Part shown: in pieces, positions 33,063 to 42,174 of the stretch | Layout: every line of letters begins with the position of its first letter | Numbering within the stretch: the stretch's first letter is position 1 | Assembly (NCBI GenBank): GCA_036267135.1 | Contig: DATAWQ010000160.1 | Location: 6,982 to 70,981 of the forward strand | DNA from: PALSA-505 sp036267135 | GTDB taxonomy: Bacteria; Actinomycetota; Actinomycetes; Streptosporangiales; Streptosporangiaceae | Direction: 5' to 3' | DNA: 64,000 nt | Notes under the pieces: generated by a model | Seen by the model: only the letters and a program-made list of their open reading frames with translations | The model's database searches: none | Told to the model about the DNA's origin: nothing | Position numbers and translations under genes: made by a program

Positions 33063-33692
33063 ATGAGTCCAGCCAAGCCGCCGACCGGGCTCCGGGAGCG
33101 GAAGAAGCGCCAGACCAGGGAGACCGTCCTGACCGTCGCGAATGAGATGTTCGAGGCGCGCGGGTACGAGAACGTGACGGTGGCGGAGATCGCCGACGCG
33201 GCCAGCATCTCGGTGAAGACGCTGTTCACCTACTTCAGGTCCAAAGAGGATCTGGCCTTCGGCGGCGAGCATGTGCTGCGGGACGAACTGGTGGCGGCCG
33301 TGCGCGAGCGGCCGGAGGGGACCACGCCGGTGGCGGCCGTGGCCGGGCTGCTTGACCGGTTGGTGGCCGCGGAGGGCGGGGGAGGGGCGCTGGCGGGCTA
33401 CCAGCACGGGTTTGGCAGCAGCGACGCGCTGCGGTCCCGGCGGCGCCGGATGTGGGAGGGCTACGAGGACGCGCTGACCGCCGTGCTCACCCAGGAGGCC
33501 GACGGCGCCATGGCCGGGCCACGGGCCAGGCTGGCCGCTGCCATGCTGGTGGCGATGGTGCGCTCGCTCACTTCGCCGGAAGTGCTCGAAGAAGTGGAGC
33601 GGCACAGCTCGCAGAGCGCCCAGCGCGGGGCGCTGCGGGCCTGGGTGGCGGCCGCCGCGCCGCTGGTGGCTTGTTTGGACGGGGCGCGGTAA
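33063..33692 (+). CDS. TetR-family transcriptional regulator
   Basis: A 209-residue regulator. The N-terminal HTH is GLRERKKRQTRETVLTVANE, then YENVTVAEIADAASISVKTL and FTYFRSKEDL, the typical TetR layout. The C-terminal ligand/dimer domain is all-helical and not assignable. The ATG at 33063 directly follows a small palindrome. It lies on the same strand and 81 bases before htpG, but htpG has its own AGGAGG site, and there is no evidence that it is the target. Confidence 0.9.
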   Translation: MSPAKPPTGLRERKKRQTRETVLTVANEMFEARGYENVTVAEIADAASISVKTLFTYFRSKEDLAFGGEHVLRDELVAAVRERPEGTTPVAAVAGLLDRLVAAEGGGGALAGYQHGFGSSDALRSRRRRMWEGYEDALTAVLTQEADGAMAGPRARLAAAMLVAMVRSLTSPEVLEEVERHSSQSAQRGALRAWVAAAAPLVACLDGAR

Positions 33693-33773
33693 ACGAGGCC
33701 GATTTCCGGTATTAACCTAGACGGCGGTCGTGGGCGGGGATCGCCGTCGCCGCAGGGAAACCAGGAGGCACCA

Positions 33774-35783
33774 ATGAGCGCGGACACCGAGCAGGAGAGC
33801 CGCCAGTTCCAGGCCGAGGTCGTCCAGATCCTGGACCTGATGGTCCACTCGCTGTACAGCAACAAGGAGATCTTCCTGCGCGAGCTGATCTCCAACGGCT
33901 CCGACGCCATCGACCGGCTGCGCTTCGAGGCCTTCTCCCAGCCCGACCTGCGCGACGAGGACGAGACGCTGCGGATCCGGGTCAGCTTCGACGCCACCGC
34001 GCGCACGGTCACCGTCGCCGACAACGGCATCGGCATGAGCCGCGAGGAGGTGATCGAGCACATCGGCACGATCGCCAAGTCCGGCACCAGGGAGTTCCTC
34101 CAGGCCCTGACCGGCGACCAGCGCAAGGACGCGACGCTGATCGGCCAGTTCGGCGTCGGCTTCTACTCGGCCTTCGTGGTGGCCGACCGGGTGACGCTGA
34201 CCAGCCGCCGGGCTGGGCTGGCCGCCGCCGACGGCGTGCACTGGGAGTCCGACGGCAAGGGCGAGTACACGCTGGAGAAGGTGGAGGTGCCCGAGCGCGG
34301 CACCACGGTCGTGCTGCACCTGCGCGACGGCGAGGACGACCTGCTGAACGGCTTCCGGCTGCGGTCGATCATCCAGAAGTACTCCGACCACATCAGCCTG
34401 CCGATCGTCATGCCCTCGGACAAGGCGCCCGCCGCCGACACCGAGGGGGCCGAAGGGGAGAAGCCCGAGGAGGCAAGTCCCGAGGAGACGACGGTCAACC
34501 GGGCCTCGGCGCTTTGGGTCAGGCCCAAGAGCGAACTCACCGAGCAGGACTACAACGACTTCTACCAGCACATCTCCGGCGACTTCGGCGAGCCGCTGGC
34601 CTACCTGCACAGCAAGATCGAGGGCACCTACGAGTACACCCTGCTGCTGTTCATACCGGCCCGCGCGCCCTACGACATCTGGATCCCCGACGCCCGCCGG
34701 GGGGTCAGGCTGCACGTCCGCCGGGTCTTCATCATGGAGGACAACGGCCAGCTCATGCCGGCCTACCTGCGCTTCGTCCGCGGCGTGATCGACTCGTCCG
34801 ACCTGCCGCTGAACGTGTCCAGGGAACTGCTGCAGGGCAGCCGCGCCGTGGACCAGATCAGGACGACCGCGGTCAAGCGGGTGCTGAAGCTGCTGGCCGA
34901 GACGGCCGAGAAAGAGCCGGAGAAGTACGCCACATTCTGGCGGGAGTTCGGCGCCGTGCTCAAGGAGGGCGTCCCCGAGGACTACGGCAACCGGGACGAG
35001 ATCGCCAAGCTGCTCCGGTTCGCCTCGACCCGTTCGGGCGGTGACGAGGCCGACGTCTCGCTGCCCGATTACGTGGCGCGGATGAAAGAGGGCCAGGACA
35101 AGATCTACTACCTGATCGCGCCCGGCCTGGCCGCCGCCAAGACCAGTCCCCACCTGGAGGCCTTCCGCGCCAAGGGCATCGAGGTGCTGCTGCTGCCCGA
35201 CCCGGTGGACAACTGGCTGGTGAGCAGCCTGCGGGACTTCGATGGCAAGCAGCTTCAGGCGGTGACTCAGGGCGCGTCCGACTTCGGCGGGCTGCAGGAC
35301 GAGGCCGAGAAGGAGGCCAAGGAGCAGGCCGACGCCGACTACGCCGACCTGCTCGGGAAGCTGAAGGCGGTCCTGGCCGGGCAGGCCTTCGACGTGCGGG
35401 TGACCACCCGGCTCACCACGTCACCGACCTGCATCGTGGCCAACGAGGCCGAACTCGACCTCAACCTGGCCCGCCGGATGCACGGCTCGGGCCTGCCCAG
35501 TCAGCCGGTCCTGGAGATCAACCCCAAGCACCCGCTCATCGAGCGCCTCAACCAGCACCAGGACGATCCTCGCCTGCCCGAGTGGGCTCACGTCCTGTAC
35601 AACCAGGCGGTGCTCACCTTCGGCGCGCTCATCGAGGACCCGGCCGCCTTCGTCGCCCGCCTCAACGACCTGCTGGTGGCCCTGTCCGACGCCGGCGAGG
35701 CACCCGCCGACTCCGGGCCTGCCGCCCCGGAGCCTGCCGCCCCGGAGCCGTCAACCGCGGAGGCGTCAACCGACCCAGAGTAG
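33774..35783 (+). CDS. htpG: Molecular chaperone HtpG (Hsp90)
   Basis: A 669-residue cytosolic ATP-dependent chaperone. The N-terminal GHKL ATPase shows LYSNKEIFLRELISNGSDAI (N box), VTVADNGIGMSREEVIEHIG (G1), GTIAKSGTREF and QFGVGFYSAFVVAD (G2). The middle domain has LPLNVSRELLQGSRAVDQIR with the catalytic Arg region. The C-terminal dimerisation domain contains ILEINPKHPLIERL-like sequence (seen as VLEINPKHPLIERL). The tail is Ala/Pro/Glu-rich with repeated APEPAAPEP units and ends in SDTD-type acidic residues (STDPE). The ATG at 33774 has AGGAGG at 33762-33767. It is followed after 11 bases by the kinase/lyase fusion. Confidence 0.97.
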   Translation: MSADTEQESRQFQAEVVQILDLMVHSLYSNKEIFLRELISNGSDAIDRLRFEAFSQPDLRDEDETLRIRVSFDATARTVTVADNGIGMSREEVIEHIGTIAKSGTREFLQALTGDQRKDATLIGQFGVGFYSAFVVADRVTLTSRRAGLAAADGVHWESDGKGEYTLEKVEVPERGTTVVLHLRDGEDDLLNGFRLRSIIQKYSDHISLPIVMPSDKAPAADTEGAEGEKPEEASPEETTVNRASALWVRPKSELTEQDYNDFYQHISGDFGEPLAYLHSKIEGTYEYTLLLFIPARAPYDIWIPDARRGVRLHVRRVFIMEDNGQLMPAYLRFVRGVIDSSDLPLNVSRELLQGSRAVDQIRTTAVKRVLKLLAETAEKEPEKYATFWREFGAVLKEGVPEDYGNRDEIAKLLRFASTRSGGDEADVSLPDYVARMKEGQDKIYYLIAPGLAAAKTSPHLEAFRAKGIEVLLLPDPVDNWLVSSLRDFDGKQLQAVTQGASDFGGLQDEAEKEAKEQADADYADLLGKLKAVLAGQAFDVRVTTRLTTSPTCIVANEAELDLNLARRMHGSGLPSQPVLEINPKHPLIERLNQHQDDPRLPEWAHVLYNQAVLTFGALIEDPAAFVARLNDLLVALSDAGEAPADSGPAAPEPAAPEPSTAEASTDPE

Positions 35784-35794
35784 CCTTCGGCGCT

Positions 35795-38104
35795 ATGGCT
35801 GACCGCCCCGACCCGCTGCTGAGCCCGCCGCCCGCCTTCACCGGGCCGGCGGCCCAGGAAATCCTCCGCGATGGCTTCGCGCTCGACGCGTCGCTCACCC
35901 CGCTGGCCGGGGAGCGGGACCAGAACTTCCGCGCCGACACCGCCGACGGCCGCCGCTTCCTGCTCAAGATCTCCAACCCCGCGGACGGCCGGGACATCGT
36001 CGGCATGCAGACCGCGGCGCTGGAGCACATTGGGCGCGCCGACCCGGAGTTGCCGGTCATGCGCACTCTGCCCGCGGCCAGCGGCGAGCCGTGGATCGAG
36101 GTGACCGGGCCGGACGGCCGGGCCTGCCCGGTGCGGCTGTTCAGCTTCCTGCCCGGCGCCCGGGCCGAGGCGCCCGCCCTCACCCTCCCGGCCATCCGGT
36201 CCTACGGGCAGACCGCCGCCCGCCTGGGCCGGGCGCTGCGGGGCTTCTTCCACCCCGCCGCCGACTACGAGATCCTGTGGGATCTCACCCACGCGCTCAA
36301 GCTCCGCCCGCTCACCGGCCACCTGCCCACCCCCGGGCGGCAGGCACAGGTGAACCGGATACTGGACCGCTTCGAGGCCAGGGTGATCCCGGCGCTGCCC
36401 GGGCTGCGGGCCCAGGTGATCCACGCCGACATGAGCCTGGACAACGTGCTACTGGACGAGGATCTCCAGGTCAGCGGCATCGTGGACTTCGGGGACATGA
36501 CCCACGCCCCGCTGGTCTTCGACCTGGCCGTCGCCATCGCCGACGTGCTGGCCGACCGGGACGACGCCGTCTGCGCGGCCGAGGCGATGATCGCCGGCTA
36601 CACCTCGGTGACGCCGCTGGAGGATGAGGAGGCCGCGATCCTGGCCGACCTGGTGGCGGCCAGGCTGGCCATGTCGGTCACGGTCATCGCCTGGCGGCGC
36701 GGGCTGTACCCGGACCACTCCGGCTACAGCGGCACCGGCAAGTCCCTGTTCCTCGACGCGATCGAGGCGGCCGGCGCCGACGCGCTCACCGAGCGGTTCC
36801 GCGACGCCGGCCTCGGCCTGCCCTACCGGCGGGCCGGGTCCGCCGGCCTGCTGGCCCGCCGGCGCCGCGTGCTGCCCCGCTCGCCGCTGTTCTACGACCA
36901 GCCGCTGCACCTGGTCCGTGGCGAAGGCGTCTGGCTGTTCGACGCCGGCGGGCGCCGCTACCTCGACTGCTACAACAACGTGCCGGTGACCGGGCACGGC
37001 CACCCCAGGGTGGCGCAGGCGATCATCGCCCAGCAACGGCTGCTGGCCACGCACAACCGCTACCTGCACGAGGCGATTGTCGATCTAACTGAACGGTGCC
37101 AAGCGACCCTCCCAGCGTCGCTGGACGCCGTGCTCCTGGTGAATTCCGGCAGCGAGGCCAACGACCTGGCCTGGCGGATCGCCCGCGCCGCCACCGGGCG
37201 GTCCGGCGCCGTCGTCACCACCAACGCCTACCACGGGGTGACCGAGGCCACCCACGCGCTGTCCCCGGAGGAGTGGGCCGACGGCGAGCACCCGGGCCAC
37301 GTGGCCGTCGTGCCGGCCCCCGACGGCTACCGCGGCCGGTACCGGCGGGAGAGCGACGGCTGGGCGGAGCGGTACGCCGCTCATGTGGACGAGGCGGCCG
37401 CGTCGCTCGGCCGCCAGGGGCTGGCCGCGATGTACGCCGACTCGGCCGCCACCGCCGACGGCGTCCTGCTGCCCCCGCCCGGCTACCTGCGCGAGGCCGC
37501 CCGCCGGGTGCGTGCCCTCGGCGGCCTGTTCGTCGCCGACGAGGTGCAGTCGGGGCACGGCCGGTGCGGCGCGCACCTGTGGCGGTTCCAGGCCGCCGGG
37601 CTCGAACCCGACCTGGTCGTGACCGGCAAGCCGATGGGCAACGGGTTCCCGGTCGCGGCCCTGGCCACCCGGTCGGAGTTGCTGGCCGCGATCCCGGAGC
37701 GCACCGAGGTGTTCAGCACGTTCGGCGGCAACCCGGTCGCCTGCGCGGCGGCGCTGGCCGTGCTGGACGTCATCGAGGACGAGGACCTGGTGGCCAACGC
37801 GGCCAGGACGGGCGGCTACCTGCGCCAGGGCCTGGCCAAGCTGGCCGAGGCACACCCGGCCATCGGCGATGTCAGGGGTGAGGGGCTGCTGACCGGCGTC
37901 GAACTGGTCGAGGACCGGGCTGCCCGCACACCCGCGCCCGCCCTGGCCCGCGCGGTCACCGAGGCCATGCGTGCCCGCGGCGTGCTGCTCGGTGCCACCG
38001 GCCCGGCCGGGAACGTGCTGAAGATCCGGCCGCCGCTGGTCTTCGGCCGCGAGCACGCCGACCTGCTGCTGTCCACGCTGGACGACGTGCTCGCGGCCCC
38101 GTGA
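35795..38104 (+). CDS. Fusion of APH-fold kinase and class III PLP aminotransferase-fold enzyme (kinase/phospho-lyase)
   Basis: A 769-residue protein. Residues 1-330 are an aminoglycoside-phosphotransferase-fold kinase: catalytic loop VIHADMSLDNVLL (HxDxxxxN) and metal site GIVDFGDM. Residues 370-769 are a class III aminotransferase fold: YLDCYNNVPVTGHGHPRVAQ, LLVNSGSEANDLAWRIARA, LFVADEVQSGHGRCG and the PLP lysine in VVTGKPMGNGFPVAA. In animals, hydroxylysine kinase and the related phospho-lyases (phosphoethanolamine or 5-phosphohydroxylysine) are separate proteins, and this fusion would phosphorylate then eliminate phosphate. That activity is inferred; plain aminotransferase activity is possible. 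The ATG at 35795 was chosen over in-frame starts inside htpG. Confidence 0.87.
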   Translation: MADRPDPLLSPPPAFTGPAAQEILRDGFALDASLTPLAGERDQNFRADTADGRRFLLKISNPADGRDIVGMQTAALEHIGRADPELPVMRTLPAASGEPWIEVTGPDGRACPVRLFSFLPGARAEAPALTLPAIRSYGQTAARLGRALRGFFHPAADYEILWDLTHALKLRPLTGHLPTPGRQAQVNRILDRFEARVIPALPGLRAQVIHADMSLDNVLLDEDLQVSGIVDFGDMTHAPLVFDLAVAIADVLADRDDAVCAAEAMIAGYTSVTPLEDEEAAILADLVAARLAMSVTVIAWRRGLYPDHSGYSGTGKSLFLDAIEAAGADALTERFRDAGLGLPYRRAGSAGLLARRRRVLPRSPLFYDQPLHLVRGEGVWLFDAGGRRYLDCYNNVPVTGHGHPRVAQAIIAQQRLLATHNRYLHEAIVDLTERCQATLPASLDAVLLVNSGSEANDLAWRIARAATGRSGAVVTTNAYHGVTEATHALSPEEWADGEHPGHVAVVPAPDGYRGRYRRESDGWAERYAAHVDEAAASLGRQGLAAMYADSAATADGVLLPPPGYLREAARRVRALGGLFVADEVQSGHGRCGAHLWRFQAAGLEPDLVVTGKPMGNGFPVAALATRSELLAAIPERTEVFSTFGGNPVACAAALAVLDVIEDEDLVANAARTGGYLRQGLAKLAEAHPAIGDVRGEGLLTGVELVEDRAARTPAPALARAVTEAMRARGVLLGATGPAGNVLKIRPPLVFGREHADLLLSTLDDVLAAP

Positions 38105-38117
38105 GTGCTGGTCAGCC

Positions 38118-39362
38118 TTACGGGGCGGTGAATGCCCCGGTGCCGTCGGGGGAGCCCCAGCCGGTCGGGCCGTCGTAACCGGTTCCCGCCTTGCACAGGT
38201 AGGAGCCGCAACTGCCGTTGCTGCCGCTGGTGATGTCGTACAGGTCGCCGGTGTTGGCGTACGGGTACGACGCTGGGTTGGTGCCGGCCGCCGGGGTGCC
38301 GGCCAGCGCGAAGGTGGAAGCGAGGATCGGCGACGACTCGCTGGTGCCGCCGACTTCGAGCCAGCCGTCCTCGTCGTAGGTGTCGTAGATGGCCGCACCG
38401 GTGTTCGGGTTGGCGTCGGCGGCGACGTCGTTGTCGGTCCGCTTGCTGCACCCGGAGTCGGTCTGCCAGGTCGGCTTGGGCTCGTACTTCGAGCAGCCCG
38501 AGCCGGTGCCGTTCCACACCGTCTCGGTGTAGCCGCGGGTGGTGCCCGAGGCCTTGGTCAGCGTGGTGCCGCCGGCCGCGACCACGTCCTGTGAGGCCGC
38601 GGGGTAGCTGACGCCGTAGCCGCTGTCACCCGCGGAGGCCACCACGGCCACACCCGGGTGGTTGAAGTACTTGTCCTTGGCGGTGGCCTCGTTGGAGGTC
38701 TCGCTGACGCCCCAGGAGTTGGAGACGAAGTCGGCGCCGAGACTGACGGCGGCGTCGTCGCCGGTGCCCAGGTCGGCCACGGTCTGGTTCTTGGCCTCCA
38801 CCGCGATGATCTTGCAGTTCGGGCAGATCGCCGACGCCATGTCGACGTCCAGCGACTCCTCGGTGGCCCAGCCCGTGTCACCCGAAGCCTTGGGCAGCGG
38901 GCTGGTCTGGCCGTTCTGGTTGACCACGGTCAGGCAGCCGGCTCCGGTGGAACTGTTGCAGGCCGGCTCGCCCCAGGCCTTCCGGTAGGTGGCCAGGTCG
39001 GACTTGACGTTGGGGTCGTTGAAGGCCTCGATCACGGCGACCGTCTCGCCGGTGCCCGCGCTGGAGGATGGCAGGTTGTAGGCGGTCTGGAAGTTGGACG
39101 GCCCGTAGCCGTCGCCGGTGGGTGCCTTGTCGCGGAAGAAGGCCGTGTCGTGCTGGACGATGCCGTTGCGGATCAGCGCCATGCAGGATGCGTACACGGT
39201 GCTCTGGGTGGCGGCGCAGGCCCGGTGATAATCGGGCGCGGGCCGGGTGGATGCCTGGGCGGCGGTGGCCGCCGTGGCCGAACCTGCGACGACCGCGAGG
39301 GTGGCGGCGGCGGCGAAGGCCGCGCGCAGCCCCCTAGGCCGTGCGGACAGTGAGGACAACAC
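38118..39362 (-). CDS. Secreted sedolisin-like serine peptidase (S53-type)
   Basis: About 414 residues with an N-terminal signal peptide (LRAAFAAAATLAVVAGSATA then ATAAQA). The catalytic features are those of the sedolisin/subtilase group: Glu and Asp in TEESLDVDMASAICPNC, the oxyanion Asp in VASAGDSGYGVSYP and the nucleophile Ser in VGGTSESSPILAS. Several Cys (e.g. CPNC, GSGCSKYE, GSCGSYLC) suggest disulphides. It probably degrades external protein. AAGGGAG on the minus strand (39366-39372) supports a start at GTG 39362 or the adjacent TTG 39359; an ATG at 39407 is less likely. A 23-bp inverted repeat lies upstream. It converges with the kinase/lyase gene. Confidence 0.85.
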   Translation of the reverse strand: MLSSLSARPRGLRAAFAAAATLAVVAGSATAATAAQASTRPAPDYHRACAATQSTVYASCMALIRNGIVQHDTAFFRDKAPTGDGYGPSNFQTAYNLPSSSAGTGETVAVIEAFNDPNVKSDLATYRKAWGEPACNSSTGAGCLTVVNQNGQTSPLPKASGDTGWATEESLDVDMASAICPNCKIIAVEAKNQTVADLGTGDDAAVSLGADFVSNSWGVSETSNEATAKDKYFNHPGVAVVASAGDSGYGVSYPAASQDVVAAGGTTLTKASGTTRGYTETVWNGTGSGCSKYEPKPTWQTDSGCSKRTDNDVAADANPNTGAAIYDTYDEDGWLEVGGTSESSPILASTFALAGTPAAGTNPASYPYANTGDLYDITSGSNGSCGSYLCKAGTGYDGPTGWGSPDGTGAFTAP

Positions 39363-39689
39363 CTGCTCCCTTCGGGGGATGGAGGCCTGCCGCCACTGTC
39401 GGAGCATGGATCGTGATCGCCCATGGGGTCACTGGCCATTGTGTGGCCAGTGCCGTGTCGCAGCCAGGCCCTGGAGCACGGATAGAACTCTCTTGCGCGG
39501 ATAGTACTGAGGGTACAAATTCTTCGTCAATATCCTGGTAATTCAGAAAGATGGCTTTTTGGTAAAGTAAAAAGCGCGTAATTTTCCGTTATGCCGGACT
39601 TGTCGGGATTGATGGCACGGGGTGGCGGCGCAGCGCAACCGGGCTTACCGGAGCTGACGGCCTGGTGGATTGCGCAGCTGCGGCCCGGC
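39363..39689. other. Regulatory gap upstream of the sedolisin gene
   Basis: These 327 bases separate the sedolisin gene from the end of the HTH gene on the same strand. They contain the sedolisin ribosome binding site, a perfect 23-bp inverted repeat (39430-39452) and an AT-rich block (about 39505-39600) that is the likely promoter. I see no coding region. Confidence 0.55.
39430..39452. promoter_or_regulatory. 23-bp perfect inverted repeat, probable operator of the sedolisin gene
   Basis: CACTGGCCA, a 5-base spacer (TTGTG) and TGGCCAGTG are exact inverse copies. The element lies 68 bases upstream of the sedolisin start. Length, symmetry and position fit a dimeric repressor or activator site; a hairpin in the leader is the alternative. 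Confidence 0.55.
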
Positions 39690-41060
39690 TCAGTCGTTGC
39701 CCTTGATCGCGATGTTGTAGACCTTGGCCTGGTAGGTGCCGGCCGCGTCCTGCGGCAGGTTGGTGAACCAGACCAGCACGTACCGCGCGCTCACCGCCTT
39801 CGGCAACCGCAGCCGCACCACGCCGCCGGCGTTGTTCGCGTGCGCGACCGGCTTCAGCGCCGCCAGCGAGGACGACGAACCGGCCCGCAGTTGCACGTCG
39901 GCGCCCGGGGTGCTGGCCAGGGTGATCACGGCGCTGCTGATCGTCGCCGTCCGGCCCATGTTCAGCAGCAGCCCGGTGCCGGTCTGCAGGTTGCCGAAGT
40001 GGCTCGTGCTGTACCAATCGGTCGCCCAGCCGGTGGACGAACTGTGGTCGATGGCCTGCGCGGCCTCCTGCTGGTTGTCACCCTGCCCGGCTCCTGAGGG
40101 GCCGAATGCTTCGGCGCTGGCCGGTTTCAGCGCCACCGGTGCGGGCGTGGACGGCGGGGCCGAGCTGGGGGTCTGGCTGGGGGTGGCCGATGCATGGGCG
40201 CTGGCGCCGCCGGTCTTGGGGTGCGTGCCCTGGCTGGCGGTGGCGCCGGCACTCGGTTTGGCCGGCGAGCCGGAAGAGAACACGTTGGTCAGCAGGTAGG
40301 CCAGCAGGCCGATGACCACCAGCGCGGCCACCGCGAAGATGGCGAGGCGGTTCTCCCGGCGGGGTGGCGGCTTGCCGCCCGCGACCGTGAAGGCCGGCCT
40401 GACACCGTTCGGCTCGGTGATCTCGGCCGGGTCCTCGGGCGCCGAGTCGAACACGCTGGAGATCCAGGAGGCACCCCGCTCACGGTCACGGGCCGGCGGC
40501 CGTGGCGGAGGCTGGCGGTCCCCTCGCGGGACCTGGCGCGGCCTCGGCGGGCGGCTCACTGGCGGCGGGGCCGGCACTGGCTCGGCCTCGCTGGGATCGC
40601 GCGGGGCCTGGTCCACGGCGTCGAATACGCTCGGCGCCGGATAGGCGGGGTCGGGCCGGCTGGGCGGCGGCCGGTGGGTGGGCGCGAACACGCTGGGCGC
40701 GCTGGCCTGGGTCGGCGGGGAAGCGGGGTCGAACACGCTCGGCGCGTGGCCGGCCGGGTCTGGTTCACCCGGCGGCTGGGATACGCGCACGTTGCTCCAG
40801 GCCTCGGCGGCCGGGTCGAGCCCGTTGAGAACCCCGTTGATCTCGTCGTATTCCTGGATCAGCGGAACCGGGTCGGCGCCGATGGCGCGGGCCATGGCCC
40901 GGATGTGACCACGGGCGTAGAAATCGCCGCCACAGCCGGAGTAGTCGTCCTCCTCGATCCCCCTGATGATGGTTTCCCTGATGCGGGTCTGGTGGCTGAG
41001 CTGGGGTACGGACAGGCCCGCCTGGCGACGTGCCTCCGCCAACGTCTCGCCGATGCTCAC
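39690..41060 (-). CDS. RodZ-like HTH membrane protein with C-terminal discoidin-like domain
   Basis: A 456-residue protein. The N-terminal HTH_25-type domain reads GETLAEARRQAGLSVPQLSH and TRIRETIIRGIEEDDYSGCG, ending in YARGHIRAMARAIGADP. A long Pro/Ala/Arg-rich linker with repeated APSVF units follows, then a single transmembrane helix (LAIFAVAALVVIGLLAYLL) and a Ser/Ala linker. The outer beta-rich domain (AAQAIDHSSSTGWATDWYST, then GRTATISSAVITLASTPGAD and YVLVWFTNLP) resembles a discoidin/F5-8C-like carbohydrate-binding fold. RodZ proteins organise the MreB cytoskeleton; here the outer domain differs from that of RodZ. GTG 41060 is favoured by GGAGGA 10 bases upstream. Confidence 0.82.
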   Translation of the reverse strand: MSIGETLAEARRQAGLSVPQLSHQTRIRETIIRGIEEDDYSGCGGDFYARGHIRAMARAIGADPVPLIQEYDEINGVLNGLDPAAEAWSNVRVSQPPGEPDPAGHAPSVFDPASPPTQASAPSVFAPTHRPPPSRPDPAYPAPSVFDAVDQAPRDPSEAEPVPAPPPVSRPPRPRQVPRGDRQPPPRPPARDRERGASWISSVFDSAPEDPAEITEPNGVRPAFTVAGGKPPPRRENRLAIFAVAALVVIGLLAYLLTNVFSSGSPAKPSAGATASQGTHPKTGGASAHASATPSQTPSSAPPSTPAPVALKPASAEAFGPSGAGQGDNQQEAAQAIDHSSSTGWATDWYSTSHFGNLQTGTGLLLNMGRTATISSAVITLASTPGADVQLRAGSSSSLAALKPVAHANNAGGVVRLRLPKAVSARYVLVWFTNLPQDAAGTYQAKVYNIAIKGND

Positions 41061-41205
41061 CGAATGCACTTCCTCCGCGCGCGCCCTGGCGGCCCGCGCA
41101 ATTTGCCGGGTTGTGCTACCCAACCAGGGTAGGGGGCATGCGGGTCCGCGGCCAGGCAGTCGCCCGCGTGGCTGCCCGCGGCGTGTGGCCGGGGCAAGGG
41201 CTACG

Positions 41206-42174
41206 ATGTGCCCGGTGAGCACGGCGCCGGACGCGGTCATCCATACCGAGGAGCTGACCAAGGTCTACCCCGGAACCGACTTCGCCGCGGTCGACCACCT
41301 CAACCTCGACATCAAGGCCGGCGAAATTTTCGGCCTGCTCGGGCCCAACGGCGCGGGCAAGACGACCACGGCCGGCATGCTGACCACTCGGGTCGTGCCG
41401 ACCTCGGGGCGCGGGTTCATCGCGGGCGTTGACGTGGCGGCCCACCCGGCGCTGGCCAAACAGCTCAGCGGGATCGTGTCCCAGCAGAACACGCTGGACC
41501 GCCAGCTCACCGTGTGGGAGAACCTGTACTTCCACGGCCGCCTGTTCGGCATCGGCGGCAAAGAGTCCCGCCGGATCGCCGACTCCCTCCTTGACCAGTT
41601 CCAGCTCTCCAAGTGGGCCAAGGCGTCGGTGTACGCGCTGTCCGGCGGGATGGCGCAGCGGCTCATGGTGGCCAGAGCCATCTTCCACCGGCCCTCCGTG
41701 CTGTTCCTGGACGAGCCGACGGCCGGGCTCGACCCGCAGAGCAGGCTCGCGCTGTGGGACCTGCTGGGCGAGCTGCACGGCGAGGGCCAGACGATCCTGC
41801 TCACCACGCACTACATGGAGGAGGCCGACCGGCTGTGCGAGCGGGTGGCCGTCATGGACCACGGCAAGATTCTGGCCCTGGACACCCCGGCCGCGCTCAA
41901 GCAGAGCCTGGGCGCGGACACGGTGGTGACCGTGAAGACCGCCGGTGACCTTGGCAAGCTCGCCGAGCTGCTCAGCCAGGACATCGACGGCGTCACCAGG
42001 ACCCGGCCGGTGGACGGCGGGCTCGAACTGCACATGCAGGGCACGCAACGGCTGATCCCGCGGGTGGTGATGTCGGCCGAACGCGGCGGGTTCGACCTGA
42101 TGGACGTGTCGGTGGCCGAGCCGACCCTGGAGACCGTGTTCATCAACCTCACCGGCAAGGAGCTGCGGGACTGA
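41206..42174 (+). CDS. ABC transporter ATP-binding protein (DrrA-like)
   Basis: A 322-residue ATPase of an exporter. Walker A is LLGPNGAGKTT, the signature is YALSGGMAQRLMVARAI, Walker B is VLFLDEPTAGLDPQSRL and the switch His is in TTHYMEEADRL. The C-terminal 90 residues form the DrrA-type regulatory extension (ETVFINLTGKEL). Such ATPases power export of drugs or lipids. ATG 41206 has AAGGG at 41196-41200; GTG 41215 is an alternative. It overlaps the permease start by one base (TGATG), forming an operon. Confidence 0.92.
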   Translation: MCPVSTAPDAVIHTEELTKVYPGTDFAAVDHLNLDIKAGEIFGLLGPNGAGKTTTAGMLTTRVVPTSGRGFIAGVDVAAHPALAKQLSGIVSQQNTLDRQLTVWENLYFHGRLFGIGGKESRRIADSLLDQFQLSKWAKASVYALSGGMAQRLMVARAIFHRPSVLFLDEPTAGLDPQSRLALWDLLGELHGEGQTILLTTHYMEEADRLCERVAVMDHGKILALDTPAALKQSLGADTVVTVKTAGDLGKLAELLSQDIDGVTRTRPVDGGLELHMQGTQRLIPRVVMSAERGGFDLMDVSVAEPTLETVFINLTGKELRD

